A stretch of DNA of 64,000 nt from Zobellia russellii. GTDB lineage: Bacteria; Bacteroidota; Bacteroidia; Flavobacteriales; Flavobacteriaceae. The DNA is taken from contig NZ_JACSOI010000004.1 of the NCBI RefSeq assembly GCF_018728565.1, forward strand, positions 1 to 64,000. Direction: 5' to 3'. Within the stretch, counting starts at the first letter, position 1; every line of letters starts with the position of its first letter. Position numbers and translations under genes: made by a program. The notes under the pieces are model-generated. The model was not told the origin of the DNA. It was given only the letters and a program-made list of their open reading frames with translations, and ran no database searches. Shown here piece by piece: positions 27,604 through 36,988 of the stretch.

Positions 27604-27618
27604 GCTATAATTTATAGC
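27604..27618. promoter_or_regulatory. Palindromic TAATTTAT half-site before the second lyase gene
   Basis: GCTATAATTTATAGC at 27604-27618 is a palindrome apart from its central base. It contains TAATTTATAGC, identical over 12 bases (with the following T) to the first repeat in front of the GH88 operon (15806-15817). It lies 124 bp before the PL-2 start. No second copy exists at 21 bp, only the AT-rich TATATTATAT at 27629. It may be a weaker HTCS-1 site. Confidence 0.35.
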
Positions 27619-27741
27619 TCCTGCACACTATATTATATAATAAACAGCCAAGAACCGATAACATTGTAATGTGATTGGTACTTGGTTTTTTTTAGAGCGA
27701 ATAAAACCATTGAAATAGTTTGGCCAAATAGTGATAATGAA

Positions 27742-30069
27742 ATGATGAAAAGAACACTTCTATTTATTTTTCTTGCTTTGCAGTTTATTGGGAATGCCCA
27801 AGAAAGGAACTATCTTCTTCATTCAGATGCCAATATAGAGCGACTTAAGAGCCAGATTTCGCTAAATGAAGCGGTTCGAGAGAGTTGGGAAACGCAATAT
27901 AAACAAGCTGAGAAACTTCTTAAGAAAGACCGGTTAAAGGCTGCCGATTGTCAATTACTCGGGCTGGCCTACCGTATGACGGGTAAATCAAAATTTGCCG
28001 AAGCAATAAAGGCAATTTTAATCGATTACACAAAGAGGGATACTTGGGAGAGTAAAACGCTTCTTAGTAGAACCCCAAAGTGGAAGGGCGGTTTAAAGAC
28101 GTCACATACAAGTTTTTACATTGCTATTGGATATGATTGTATCTATAATTTTTTAAAGGAAAATGAACGACAGGAAATAGCTGAGGATTTTGTTAGGGTA
28201 GGAATAACACCTGCTCGAGAAGACTGGCTGCTTCCAAACACTGACTTCCATACCTTCGATACCATGGGACATAATTGGTGGAGTGCCTGTGTGTACATGG
28301 CCGGTTTTAGTTCCTTGGCCATTAGAAATGAGATTCCAGAAGCCCAAAAGTGGGTAGAAGAAATTGCGGATACGGCCAAAGAATGGATAGATTATTCTGG
28401 TAGTGTACTTCAAAACAAGCCTCCTACTTTTGATAAGGATGGTGGGTTTTATGAAAGTATCAACTATGCTTCTTATGGAGTTTCTCAATATTTACTGTTC
28501 CGCTATGCGTTTCAATCGGCCTTACCAGAGGTAAAGCAGGTAGAGCTGCCTATTCTGGATAAAATAGGAGATTTCTTTATACAGACCAGTTATTATGTTA
28601 AGGACGATAAGGTCATGTCGGTCAATTTTGGAGATTCGTTTATCAATAAAACGGGGAATAGCTGTGTAACTCTCCTATGGAATTTAGGCTATACCGCTAA
28701 TAAATATGCATGGTATATTGATAAAGTAAGTCAAGGAACGGACAATGAAGGGATGCAATTGGAAACGCCCAATGGTTTATTGTTACACCCAAAGCTACCT
28801 AAGTTAGCTGATGATTTTGTTCCCGATTTAGCTACATCACATTTGTTTAAGGACATGGGCTGGGCAACCCTTCGCAATTCTTGGGAGGATAATGCCACCA
28901 TGCTTGCGGTAAAGTCAGGTTTTACTTGGAACCATGCCCATGCCGATGCCGGTTCTTATATTCTGTTTCATAAAGGAAAGAACTTGATAATAGATTCGGG
29001 AAATGCCTCTTATTTGAGTCCCCTTTACACGGAGTACTACTGCCAAAGCGAAGCCCATAACGTGGTAATGTTCAATGGCGAGGGGCAAAATCGAAAGGAT
29101 ATATATTTTGGTGTAACAAACCAAGGAGCGCTCCATAATTTGGTGGAAGGCAAGAATTTCAAATACCTTTTGGCCAATGCCACTGGCCCGTACGCCCATA
29201 TATTGTCTCGCAACTATAGAAATTTTGTTTGGGTAGGCGATGTTATTTTGGTCATAGATGACCTCTTGGCCCATAAGCCGGGTAAGTTTGAGTGGCTACT
29301 GCACTATAACGGCGAATCAGAGCTAAAAGGAGGTATTGATTTGACTATAAAGGAAGACGATGCCAAGGTTCTGGTTCGTCCACTTTATCCAGAGACTTTT
29401 CCACCAGGAGGTGAACGCCCGCATGATTTTCCCGAACATATGCTGCTCACGGAAAAAATGGGCTATGAAGACCATCACCCCGAACAAACTAAACCGTATT
29501 GGTCCATCAGTCATTTTGAAGAAACGGCGCGGACCAAATTTGTATCTGCTATTATTTTGGAAGATGAGGAAAACAAAGACAACCTTCCCGTTATAGAACG
29601 TTTTGAGGGCATAGATTTTCTAGGTGTTTCCATCTCCCAAAATGGTAAGACCACAGAAGTGTATTTGAATCTGTTGGCAGATGGGCGATTAAAACACAGG
29701 AACAGTGTTATTGATATGAACGGATGGCAAACAGATTCATATCTCACCGTCCTAACCTTTAAGGAGGGTGCGGATAAATCCAACATAGAAAATATAGAAG
29801 AGCTTTTTATTGGGCACGGTAGTTACTTGAGAAGAAATGGAAAGACATTAATGCATTCCCACTCAAAATATACGGCATTGGTTGAGGATTTTAATTCGGA
29901 AAATTTAAAAGTTGAATTTCAAGGACAGGTCAATACCACGCTCAGCATCCATACCATAAATGCATCAACTACAGTAGATATAGACCAAAATGTAGAAGTC
30001 CAAAGTTTTGACCGGAACCTAGATATAACGCAACTGAAAATCACGGAACAGGTTAAGAAAATAAAATAA
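27742..30069 (+). CDS. Heparinase II/III-like polysaccharide lyase, short form (PL-2)
   Basis: 775 residues from the tandem ATG pair at 27742/27745 (MMKRTLLFIF), giving a signal peptide ending near GNAQ. An in-frame extension upstream to 27682 lacks signal features and is not favoured. An N-terminal alpha-helical toroid (TFDTMGHNWWSACVYMAG near 170-190) precedes the heparinase II/III beta domain, with HAHADAGSY at H398 and EAHNVVMFNGEGQ about 44 residues later. Its toroid and linker differ from those of PL-1, so the two lyases probably attack different linkages or chain ends. It heads a second operon running through sulfatase, DUF6250, DUF4861, permease, kduI and kduD. Confidence 0.85.
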   Translation: MMKRTLLFIFLALQFIGNAQERNYLLHSDANIERLKSQISLNEAVRESWETQYKQAEKLLKKDRLKAADCQLLGLAYRMTGKSKFAEAIKAILIDYTKRDTWESKTLLSRTPKWKGGLKTSHTSFYIAIGYDCIYNFLKENERQEIAEDFVRVGITPAREDWLLPNTDFHTFDTMGHNWWSACVYMAGFSSLAIRNEIPEAQKWVEEIADTAKEWIDYSGSVLQNKPPTFDKDGGFYESINYASYGVSQYLLFRYAFQSALPEVKQVELPILDKIGDFFIQTSYYVKDDKVMSVNFGDSFINKTGNSCVTLLWNLGYTANKYAWYIDKVSQGTDNEGMQLETPNGLLLHPKLPKLADDFVPDLATSHLFKDMGWATLRNSWEDNATMLAVKSGFTWNHAHADAGSYILFHKGKNLIIDSGNASYLSPLYTEYYCQSEAHNVVMFNGEGQNRKDIYFGVTNQGALHNLVEGKNFKYLLANATGPYAHILSRNYRNFVWVGDVILVIDDLLAHKPGKFEWLLHYNGESELKGGIDLTIKEDDAKVLVRPLYPETFPPGGERPHDFPEHMLLTEKMGYEDHHPEQTKPYWSISHFEETARTKFVSAIILEDEENKDNLPVIERFEGIDFLGVSISQNGKTTEVYLNLLADGRLKHRNSVIDMNGWQTDSYLTVLTFKEGADKSNIENIEELFIGHGSYLRRNGKTLMHSHSKYTALVEDFNSENLKVEFQGQVNTTLSIHTINASTTVDIDQNVEVQSFDRNLDITQLKITEQVKKIK

Positions 30070-30075
30070 ATTTTC

Positions 30076-31905
30076 ATGATATCAATTCAGAAGAGAGAAT
30101 TTAGACCTTTCATAAAAAATACAAGTGTAGTATGGTTTCTATTCTTTTTGGTCCAGCTAGGATATGGTCAAAAAAAGGAACAACCCAATGTAATCCTGAT
30201 TTTGGTAGATGATCAAGGGTATGGAGATATCGCTGCATTGGGTAATCCATATATAAAAACACCAAATATAGATAACCTTCATGCCACAAGTGCGCGCTTT
30301 AAGGATTACCATGTTAACCCAACTTGCGCACCTACGCGAGCTGCTTTGCTAACAGGACATAACGCCAATAGAACTGGGGTTTGGCATACAATCAACGGGC
30401 GTTCTTTATTGTTGGAAAGAGAAACCACTATGGCCCAAATATTTAAGGAAAATGGGTACGTGACCTCTATGTTCGGCAAATGGCATTTGGGTGATAATTA
30501 TCCGTTTAGACCTCAGGATAAGGGATTTGATGAGGTTCTGAGTCATGGCGGTGGAGGTATGGAGCAGACCATGGATTATTGGGACAATGATTATTTCGAC
30601 GATATGTATGTTCACAATGGGGAGCTAAAAAAATATGAAGGCTATTGTACGGATGTTTGGTTTAATGAAGCCATAAAATATATTGATGCGAACAAGGACA
30701 AACCTTTCTTTTGCTATTTGCCAACCAATGCGGCTCATTCCCCTTACTTTGTGGAGGATGAATTTTCAGCACCCTATCAAGATAATGAGAATATTCCGCT
30801 GCCCGCCTTTTATGGTATGATAGCCAATATTGACAAGAACATTGGCAAGCTAATACAATACTTAAAAACCTCCAATACACTTGATAATACCATCATTATT
30901 TTTACTACGGATAACGGTACGGCCCAAGGAGCAAGGGTAGAAGGGCACCGTTTGGATGGTTTTGTAAACAAAGGCTACAATTCGGGCATGCGCGGTGTTA
31001 AGGCCAGTAAATATGAAGGCGGTCATAGGGTACCTTTATTTTTACATTGGAAAAACGGAGGTATTACAGTAGGAAAAGATATAAAGGAGTTAACCGCTCA
31101 TTATGATGTATTACCCACACTTGTTGATTTATGTGATTTAAAGACCAATCCGGAGATTAAATTTGATGGGCAGAGCCTTGTTCCTTTATTGAATGATGAC
31201 AATAGTGATTTTAAAGACCGAATAGTTATAACCAATTCCCAACGTACCGAAATTCCCGAACCTTGGCGGAGAACCTCCCTTATGCAAGGAAAATGGAGGT
31301 TGATTGATGGGGTAGAACTTTATGATTTAAATACAGACCCAGAACAGCGCAATAATATTGCCGACCAACATCCGGAAAAAATAAAGGAATACAAAGCCGC
31401 CTATAACGAATGGTGGAATGATTTGGCTCCTGGATATAAAGATTTACCCCGTATAATTGTTGGTCATGAGGCCGAGAATCCTGCAAAGTTGTATTGCCAT
31501 GATTGGCATACAACAGGAGATAGTCCCTGGCACCAGCGCCATATCCGAACCGCTTATATAGATAATGGACATTGGGCATTGAAAATTCACGAAGCAGGCA
31601 CTTATGAGGTAAAACTTCGTAGATGGCCAGAAGAAACGAAATTGGCATTGAATGCCAAAGCTCCCGTTAGACCTGCTATTCCGGGAACTAGTGTTAGTAA
31701 AAGTAAACCCAGTGTTGCTTTAAATATTGAAAAAGCAAGGTTAAAGGTACAGGATTATGATAAGACCGTACCTGTAGATCCAACTCAAGAATATGTACAG
31801 TTTACGGTAGATTTGGAACAGGGAGAAGCAGAATTGCAGACTTGGTTTACATTGGATACAGAAGACACTTTGGGCGCTTATTTTGTTAGTCTGGAGAAAT
31901 TGTGA
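30076..31905 (+). CDS. S1-family sulfatase with C-terminal extension
   Basis: 609 residues with a signal segment ending near GYGQ. The core begins NVILILVDDQGYGDIAALG. C84 in CAPTR is the formylglycine site; threonine replaces the usual serine, still within the C-x-P-x-R pattern. FTTDNGTAQGARVEGHRLDG near residue 275 gives the distal metal ligands. After the sulfatase fold (to about 455) a C-terminal segment of about 150 residues follows (YIDNGHWALKIHEAGTYEVKLRRWP), resembling a beta-sandwich seen in some arylsulfatase-A-type bacterial enzymes. The gap to the PL-2 stop is 6 bp, so it is tightly coupled to that lyase. Sulfate position and sugar are unknown. Confidence 0.9.
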   Translation: MISIQKREFRPFIKNTSVVWFLFFLVQLGYGQKKEQPNVILILVDDQGYGDIAALGNPYIKTPNIDNLHATSARFKDYHVNPTCAPTRAALLTGHNANRTGVWHTINGRSLLLERETTMAQIFKENGYVTSMFGKWHLGDNYPFRPQDKGFDEVLSHGGGGMEQTMDYWDNDYFDDMYVHNGELKKYEGYCTDVWFNEAIKYIDANKDKPFFCYLPTNAAHSPYFVEDEFSAPYQDNENIPLPAFYGMIANIDKNIGKLIQYLKTSNTLDNTIIIFTTDNGTAQGARVEGHRLDGFVNKGYNSGMRGVKASKYEGGHRVPLFLHWKNGGITVGKDIKELTAHYDVLPTLVDLCDLKTNPEIKFDGQSLVPLLNDDNSDFKDRIVITNSQRTEIPEPWRRTSLMQGKWRLIDGVELYDLNTDPEQRNNIADQHPEKIKEYKAAYNEWWNDLAPGYKDLPRIIVGHEAENPAKLYCHDWHTTGDSPWHQRHIRTAYIDNGHWALKIHEAGTYEVKLRRWPEETKLALNAKAPVRPAIPGTSVSKSKPSVALNIEKARLKVQDYDKTVPVDPTQEYVQFTVDLEQGEAELQTWFTLDTEDTLGAYFVSLEKL

Positions 31906-32004
31906 GGAATTAGAGCTTGTTTTTTCTATTTTGTGCCTCTAGATTTTGCTGACCTGTTAGATATAGGTTGGCCAGGTTACAAAATGAAGAAGATATAAAG
32001 AACT

Positions 32005-32763
32005 ATGAGTAGAAGAGCAAAAATTAAGGTAGTGTTGTCAGCTGTGTTGGTATGGGGTATGTGTTTGTCCGTCATGGCACAAGATGAGTTTGTTAAAATT
32101 AATGACACCCTTACGGCAAAAGCAAGTTTAACCTATTTGGATTCCTTTCAACTAGGATTGGAAAACTGGGAGGTAGAGCAAATGCCAGGAGGTTCTGTAC
32201 AAGTAAATGAGGGAAAACTAGAAATCACGGATGTTTCCGGTTGCACCATTTGGTTAAAGAAAAAGTTGGAAGGCCCATTAATGATAACCTACGAAGCTTA
32301 TGTGATTGATGAAGGGGGACCACAAGATCGGGTATCCGACCTCAATTGCTTTTGGATGGCACAGGATACGGAGCATCCTAATGATTTATTCGTGAATTCA
32401 GAGAACCGGGGAGGAAAATTTTCCAATTATGATAACCTTCGGTTGTATTATATGGGTGTTGGCGGACATGATAATTCCAAAACCCGTTTCAGAAGGTATA
32501 TGGGTGACGGTAACAGACCCTTGTTACCAGAACATGATTTTACTCAAAAGGAATATCTGATTAAACCCAATAGGAAAACTAAGATCAAAATTGTAGCTTA
32601 CAATGGAATCATCCAATATTATAGGGATGGGGAACGTATCATAGATTTTTACGATCAAAACCCTTACACAACAGGACATTTCGGTTTTAGAACGGTCAAC
32701 AATCATATGACTATAGAAAACTTTAAAATCTTTAGTCTAAAGAGTGAGGAAATAGCGAAGTAA
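32005..32763 (+). CDS. DUF6250-like secreted protein of unknown function
   Basis: 252 residues with a signal peptide ending near VMAQ. The mature protein looks like a compact jelly-roll. It contains LENWEVEQMPGGSVQVNEGKL, GCTIWLKKKLEGP, RVSDLNCFWMAQD and the tail FGFRTVNNHMTIENFKI, a pattern I associate with the DUF6250 family. The fold suggests a glycan-binding or lyase/hydrolase role, but no catalytic residues can be named. It sits 99 bp after a sulfatase and 15 bp before a DUF4861 lipoprotein, inside a catabolic operon flanked by lyase and transport genes. It is therefore probably an active part of depolymerisation and a good candidate for an uncharacterised enzyme. Confidence 0.65.
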   Translation: MSRRAKIKVVLSAVLVWGMCLSVMAQDEFVKINDTLTAKASLTYLDSFQLGLENWEVEQMPGGSVQVNEGKLEITDVSGCTIWLKKKLEGPLMITYEAYVIDEGGPQDRVSDLNCFWMAQDTEHPNDLFVNSENRGGKFSNYDNLRLYYMGVGGHDNSKTRFRRYMGDGNRPLLPEHDFTQKEYLIKPNRKTKIKIVAYNGIIQYYRDGERIIDFYDQNPYTTGHFGFRTVNNHMTIENFKIFSLKSEEIAK

Positions 32764-32778
32764 CACAAAACAAAAAAC

Positions 32779-33987
32779 ATGAAAATCAACTTAACTAACC
32801 CTTTAAACCTTGCGTACCTAACAGTATTCTGTTTGCTGGCATCCTGTGAATCTGGCACTAAAATTAAAACGGTATCCGTAGAAGTAAAAAACGACCTTAA
32901 CTTTTCTAGGAGTGAAGTCGTGGGCGCAAACGTTTCTGACTTGTCCGCTGTTTTAAACAATAATTCGGAAAGCAATATTCGCGTCAAGAAAGTAGGTGAT
33001 CAAGAATACTTGCGTACTCAATGGATAGATAATGATCAAGACGGAACAAATGATGAATTGCTTTTTCAGGCCCATGTACCAGCTAACGGTACGGCTGAAT
33101 ATGTAATTCTTGTAGATAGTGTAACTGCTCCTGCAGAAAGTAATGTTATTGCCTATTCGCGTCTAGTTCCGGAAAGAACGGACGATTATACGTGGGAGAA
33201 CGATAAAGTAGCTTTTAGAACTTACGGCCCCACTGGGGAGAAAGAAGCATTGGCGGGTGTTCCTGGAAGTACACTTTCCAGCGGAATAGATTTATGGTTA
33301 AAACGTACGGATAAGGCTATTATAAATAAATGGTACAAGGCACATATGACCAACCCAGGTTCTTACCACAAAGATCACGGTGAAGGCTATGATCCGTACC
33401 ATGTTGGAAGTAGTAGAGGAACAGGAGGTATTGGTATCTGGGAAAATGATAGCCTTTTGGTTTCCAATAATTTTACGGCATCCAGAACATTGGCCGCGGG
33501 TCCGTTACGTACGGTGTTTGAATTGGACTATGCGCCATGGAGTCCGTATGGTGTAAAAGAAACCAAACGAATCACACTTGATTTAGGTTCCAATTTTTCT
33601 AAGTTTGATGTGAGCCTTTCTTCGGATAAAGAGGTTCCAAATTACACGGTAGGTATCACCCTGCACAAAAATAAGGGAGAAGGAGCTGTAAATAAAGAAA
33701 AAGGTTGGTTCCGTCATTGGGAAACCATAGACAGTTCAAAAGTAGGGGAAGGTATTGTTATTGACCCTAAAATCGTAAAGGATGCCATTATCCATAAGTC
33801 AGACGTGGTAGACCAAAGTAACCTTTTAGTTATAACCGAACCTCAAGAAGAACTAACTTATTATGCCGGTTTTGCCTGGGATAAGAGCGGACAAATTAGT
33901 TCTTTAAAAGACTGGGAAATCATGTTGGAAAAGCAATCTCAAATTTTGGCCGATCCCTTAACTGTAACCATACAACCAACTAAATAA
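32779..33987 (+). CDS. DUF4861-like lipoprotein of unknown function
   Basis: 402 residues with a lipoprotein signal, lipobox cysteine in CLLASC. The mature protein is beta-rich. It begins with a small domain (VEVKNDLNFSRSEVV), passes through EYLRTQWIDNDQDGTNDELLFQ, an EF-hand-like acidic loop, and then has a conserved core with GSYHKDHGEGYDPYHVGSSRGTGGIG-type histidine/glycine content and LRTVFELDYAPW. These are features of the DUF4861 family found in Bacteroidota polysaccharide loci. His and Tyr residues in the core would suit a lyase active site, but this is speculation. It is coupled to the DUF6250 gene upstream (15 bp) and the permease downstream (6 bp). Confidence 0.65.
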   Translation: MKINLTNPLNLAYLTVFCLLASCESGTKIKTVSVEVKNDLNFSRSEVVGANVSDLSAVLNNNSESNIRVKKVGDQEYLRTQWIDNDQDGTNDELLFQAHVPANGTAEYVILVDSVTAPAESNVIAYSRLVPERTDDYTWENDKVAFRTYGPTGEKEALAGVPGSTLSSGIDLWLKRTDKAIINKWYKAHMTNPGSYHKDHGEGYDPYHVGSSRGTGGIGIWENDSLLVSNNFTASRTLAAGPLRTVFELDYAPWSPYGVKETKRITLDLGSNFSKFDVSLSSDKEVPNYTVGITLHKNKGEGAVNKEKGWFRHWETIDSSKVGEGIVIDPKIVKDAIIHKSDVVDQSNLLVITEPQEELTYYAGFAWDKSGQISSLKDWEIMLEKQSQILADPLTVTIQPTK

Positions 33988-33993
33988 AACACT

Positions 33994-35307
33994 ATGCAAA
34001 CCAAATTACTTTTTACGTCTTTTGTTGTGGCCCTGGCCGGATTTTTGTTCGGTTTTGATACCGTGGTTATTTCAGGTGCCGATCAACAATTACAGACTTT
34101 ATGGGGTACGTCAGACCTTTTTCATGGTACGTTCATCATGTCAATGGCATTATGGGGTACGGTATTGGGAGCTATTTTTGCTTCAATTCCCTGTGATAAA
34201 ATAGGAAGAAAAAATACCCTTTTATGGATAGGTATACTCTACTTTATATCGGCATTGGGCTCAGGCTTGGCAGATGATCCTTATTTGTTTTCGTTTTTCC
34301 GTTTTCTAGGAGGTCTGGGAGTAGGGGCATCTACTGTTGCCGCGCCAACCTATGTTTCTGAAATCGCCCCGGCCAAGAGCCGTGGTAGATTGGTGGCATT
34401 GTATCAATTCAATATTGTTTTCGGAATTTTAATCGCTTTTGTATCCAATTATTTATTGAAAGATTTTGGGTCTGAACCTTGGCGTTGGATGATTGGTATA
34501 GAAGCGCTTCCTGCCTTAATCTATACCATTGCCATGATAGGCGTTCCAAAAAGTCCGCGATGGTTGTTAGAGAAAAAAAATGATTTGGAAGCGGCAAAAA
34601 GAATACAATTGGAACTCACGGGAACCGAATTGGATGAATCTGTCATAGCACAATTAAAAGAGGAACAAACGGAAAAATCCACACTGTTTGTCAAGAAATA
34701 TAAATTCCCGTTAATGCTCGCATTTTTGATTGCTTTTTTCAATCAGTTGTCCGGTATTAATGCCTTTCTTTATTATGCACCGCGAATATTCAGTTCGGCA
34801 GGTTTGGGAGAAAATACTGCTTTGCTAAGCAGTATTGGTATTGGTGTAACCAATTTGGTTTTTACGTTGTTGGGGCTTTACCTCATTGATAAAGTAGGCC
34901 GTAAAGTACTCATGTACATTGGCTCTATTGGTTATATTATTTCATTGACCATGGTAGGTGTGGCTTTCGCTTTAGAATGGGAAGGTCTTATGGTTCCTAT
35001 TTTTCTGTTCCTCTTCATAGCTTCACACGCCATAGGCCAAGGAGCTGTAATTTGGGTTTTTATATCCGAAATATTCCCGACCAATTTACGTGCACAAGGG
35101 CAGTCTTTTGGTAGTTCCACCCACTGGGTACTGGCTGCATTAATTACGCTTTTTATGCCAATAGCCATGGGTAGTTTTGATAACCCAGGAATAGTGTTTT
35201 TCTTTTTTGCAGGAATGATGGTACTGCAATTGCTGTTCGTCATATTTATGATGCCAGAAACCAAAGGGAAGACCTTAGAAGAACTACAAAAAATGATAAC
35301 AAAATAA
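33994..35307 (+). CDS. MFS sugar-porter-family transporter
   Basis: 437 residues with about 12 hydrophobic segments. Sugar-porter signatures are present: GFDTVVISGADQQL in helix 1, DKIGRKNTLL in loop 2-3, PKSPRWLLEKK after helix 6, and PETKGKTLEELQK after helix 12. It is an inner-membrane proton- or sodium-coupled importer of a monosaccharide or a small acid sugar. Lying between the DUF4861 gene and kduI, it may carry the unsaturated uronate product or its keto form, or a neutral hexose. A separate FucP-type permease at 45258 covers fucose. The exact substrate cannot be read from the sequence. Confidence 0.88.
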   Translation: MQTKLLFTSFVVALAGFLFGFDTVVISGADQQLQTLWGTSDLFHGTFIMSMALWGTVLGAIFASIPCDKIGRKNTLLWIGILYFISALGSGLADDPYLFSFFRFLGGLGVGASTVAAPTYVSEIAPAKSRGRLVALYQFNIVFGILIAFVSNYLLKDFGSEPWRWMIGIEALPALIYTIAMIGVPKSPRWLLEKKNDLEAAKRIQLELTGTELDESVIAQLKEEQTEKSTLFVKKYKFPLMLAFLIAFFNQLSGINAFLYYAPRIFSSAGLGENTALLSSIGIGVTNLVFTLLGLYLIDKVGRKVLMYIGSIGYIISLTMVGVAFALEWEGLMVPIFLFLFIASHAIGQGAVIWVFISEIFPTNLRAQGQSFGSSTHWVLAALITLFMPIAMGSFDNPGIVFFFFAGMMVLQLLFVIFMMPETKGKTLEELQKMITK

Positions 35308-35326
35308 TTAAATCTAAAATTTAAAC

Positions 35327-36157
35327 ATGGAAGTTAAGTACGCTGTGCATCCGGAAGATGCCAAATTATACGACACACAGAGAATAAGAAAAGAGTTTCA
35401 TAGTTCGGACCTAATGGGTGAAGATGCCATTAAAATGATCTATACACATTACGATCGTTTTATCTATGGCACCGCTTTTCCAAAATCCAAGAGCCTTTCA
35501 TTACCAACTTATGATGAGTTGAAAGCCGATTATTTTTTAGAGCGAAGAGAATTGGGAATCATCAATGTTGGTGGTAAAGGTACCGTAACCGTAGATGGTG
35601 AAGTATTTGAACTTGGAAACTTAGAAGCGTTATACGTAGGTAAAGGTTCAAAAGAGGTGAGTTTTGCAAGTAAAGATGGTTCTGATGCTGCACAATTCTA
35701 TTTGAACTCAGCTCCGGCGCATAAAGAGTATCCAACTAAAAAAGCTACACAATCAGATGCCAATATAGTAGAATTGGGTGCAGTAGAAACTAGTAACGAA
35801 AGAACCTTGTACCAGTACATTCACGAAGACGGTATTCAAAGTTGCCAGTTGGTAATGGGGTATACTGAGTTGAAGAAAGGTAGTGTTTGGAACACCTTTC
35901 CACCGCACACCCATGAGCGTAGAATGGAAGTCTATTTCTATTTTGATATTCCAGGAGACAACATTGTAATGCACTACATGGGGCAACCACAGGAAACGCG
36001 CCATATTGCCATGAAAAATTTTGAAGCCGTAGTTTCACCACCGTGGTCTATTCATTCCGGTTCAGGTACTAGCAACTACCGGTTTATCTGGGGAATGGCA
36101 GGAGAGAACAAAGCCTTTACGGATATGGATGGGGAGCCTTTACAGGGGGTACTTTAA
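35327..36157 (+). CDS. kduI: 5-dehydro-4-deoxy-D-glucuronate isomerase
   Basis: 276 residues, full length for KduI. The N-terminus has EVKYAVHPEDAKLYDTQRIR and IRKEFHSSDL. The cupin metal site is HTHERRMEVYFYFD near residue 194, and the end has WSIHSGSGTSNYRFIWGMAGEN. The enzyme isomerises 5-keto-4-deoxyuronate, which forms from the unsaturated uronate released by GH88 and lyases, to 3-deoxy-D-glycero-2,5-hexodiulosonate in the cytoplasm. It is directly followed by kduD (29-bp gap). KDG kinase and KDPG aldolase are not in the window, so the product must join the central route elsewhere. Confidence 0.95.
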   Translation: MEVKYAVHPEDAKLYDTQRIRKEFHSSDLMGEDAIKMIYTHYDRFIYGTAFPKSKSLSLPTYDELKADYFLERRELGIINVGGKGTVTVDGEVFELGNLEALYVGKGSKEVSFASKDGSDAAQFYLNSAPAHKEYPTKKATQSDANIVELGAVETSNERTLYQYIHEDGIQSCQLVMGYTELKKGSVWNTFPPHTHERRMEVYFYFDIPGDNIVMHYMGQPQETRHIAMKNFEAVVSPPWSIHSGSGTSNYRFIWGMAGENKAFTDMDGEPLQGVL

Positions 36158-36186
36158 AATTATAATAAATACAAGGACGAACGAAT

Positions 36187-36954
36187 ATGATATTGAACAA
36201 GTTCAATTTAAAAGGAAAAACGGCTTTAGTAACCGGTTGTAAAAGAGGTATTGGTTTTGCTATGGCAGAGGCATTGGCCGAAGCGGGTGCGGATATTATT
36301 GGTGTCTCCGCAAGTTTGGAACTTTCCGGTTCTAAAATTGAGAAACGAATAACCGAATTGAATAAAAACTTTAAAGCCTATCAATGCGATTTTAGTGATA
36401 GAAAGGCGTTGTACGCTTTCATTGAAAAAGTAAAAAGTGAAAACCCTAAAATTGATATTTTGGTAAACAATGCAGGCACCATTTTAAGACAGCCTGCTGC
36501 CGAACACACAGATGAGTATTGGGACAAGGTCATAGAAGTGAACCAAAATGCCCAGTTCATCCTGTCTAGGGAAATAGGCAAGGAAATGGTAAAGGCAGGA
36601 AGGGGGAAGATCATCTTCACAGCTTCTTTATTGACGTTCCAAGGCGGAATTACCGTACCGGGATATGCGGCTTCAAAAGGAGCTATAGGTCAGTTAACCA
36701 TGGCCTTGTCCAACGAATGGGCATCCAAAGGCGTACAGGTCAATGCCATTGCTCCGGGATATATTTCTACGGATAATACAGAAGCTTTGCGAAATGATGA
36801 AGACCGTAGTAAATCAATATTAGGAAGAATTCCTGCAGGGCGATGGGGAGAACCGGAAGACTTTAAAGGACCTATTGTTTTCTTGGCCTCAGAAGCTTCT
36901 AATTATATGACAGGAACCGTAATGCTGGTAGACGGCGGATGGATGGGCAGATAA
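36187..36954 (+). CDS. kduD: 2-dehydro-3-deoxy-D-gluconate 5-dehydrogenase
   Basis: 255-residue classical short-chain dehydrogenase. The N-terminal NAD loop is TGCKRGIGFAMAEAL, followed by NNAGTILRQPAAEH. The catalytic Ser is in FTASLLTFQGG and the Tyr/Lys pair is YAASK near residue 160. FNLKGKTALVTGCKRGIG and ILGRIPAGRWGEPEDF are characteristic of KduD. It reduces the 2,5-diketo product of KduI to 2-keto-3-deoxy-D-gluconate. The operon position behind kduI supports this strongly over other SDR functions. Confidence 0.92.
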   Translation: MILNKFNLKGKTALVTGCKRGIGFAMAEALAEAGADIIGVSASLELSGSKIEKRITELNKNFKAYQCDFSDRKALYAFIEKVKSENPKIDILVNNAGTILRQPAAEHTDEYWDKVIEVNQNAQFILSREIGKEMVKAGRGKIIFTASLLTFQGGITVPGYAASKGAIGQLTMALSNEWASKGVQVNAIAPGYISTDNTEALRNDEDRSKSILGRIPAGRWGEPEDFKGPIVFLASEASNYMTGTVMLVDGGWMGR

Positions 36955-36988
36955 TTGTAAACAGGATTTTTCTCAAATATAGTGCAGC

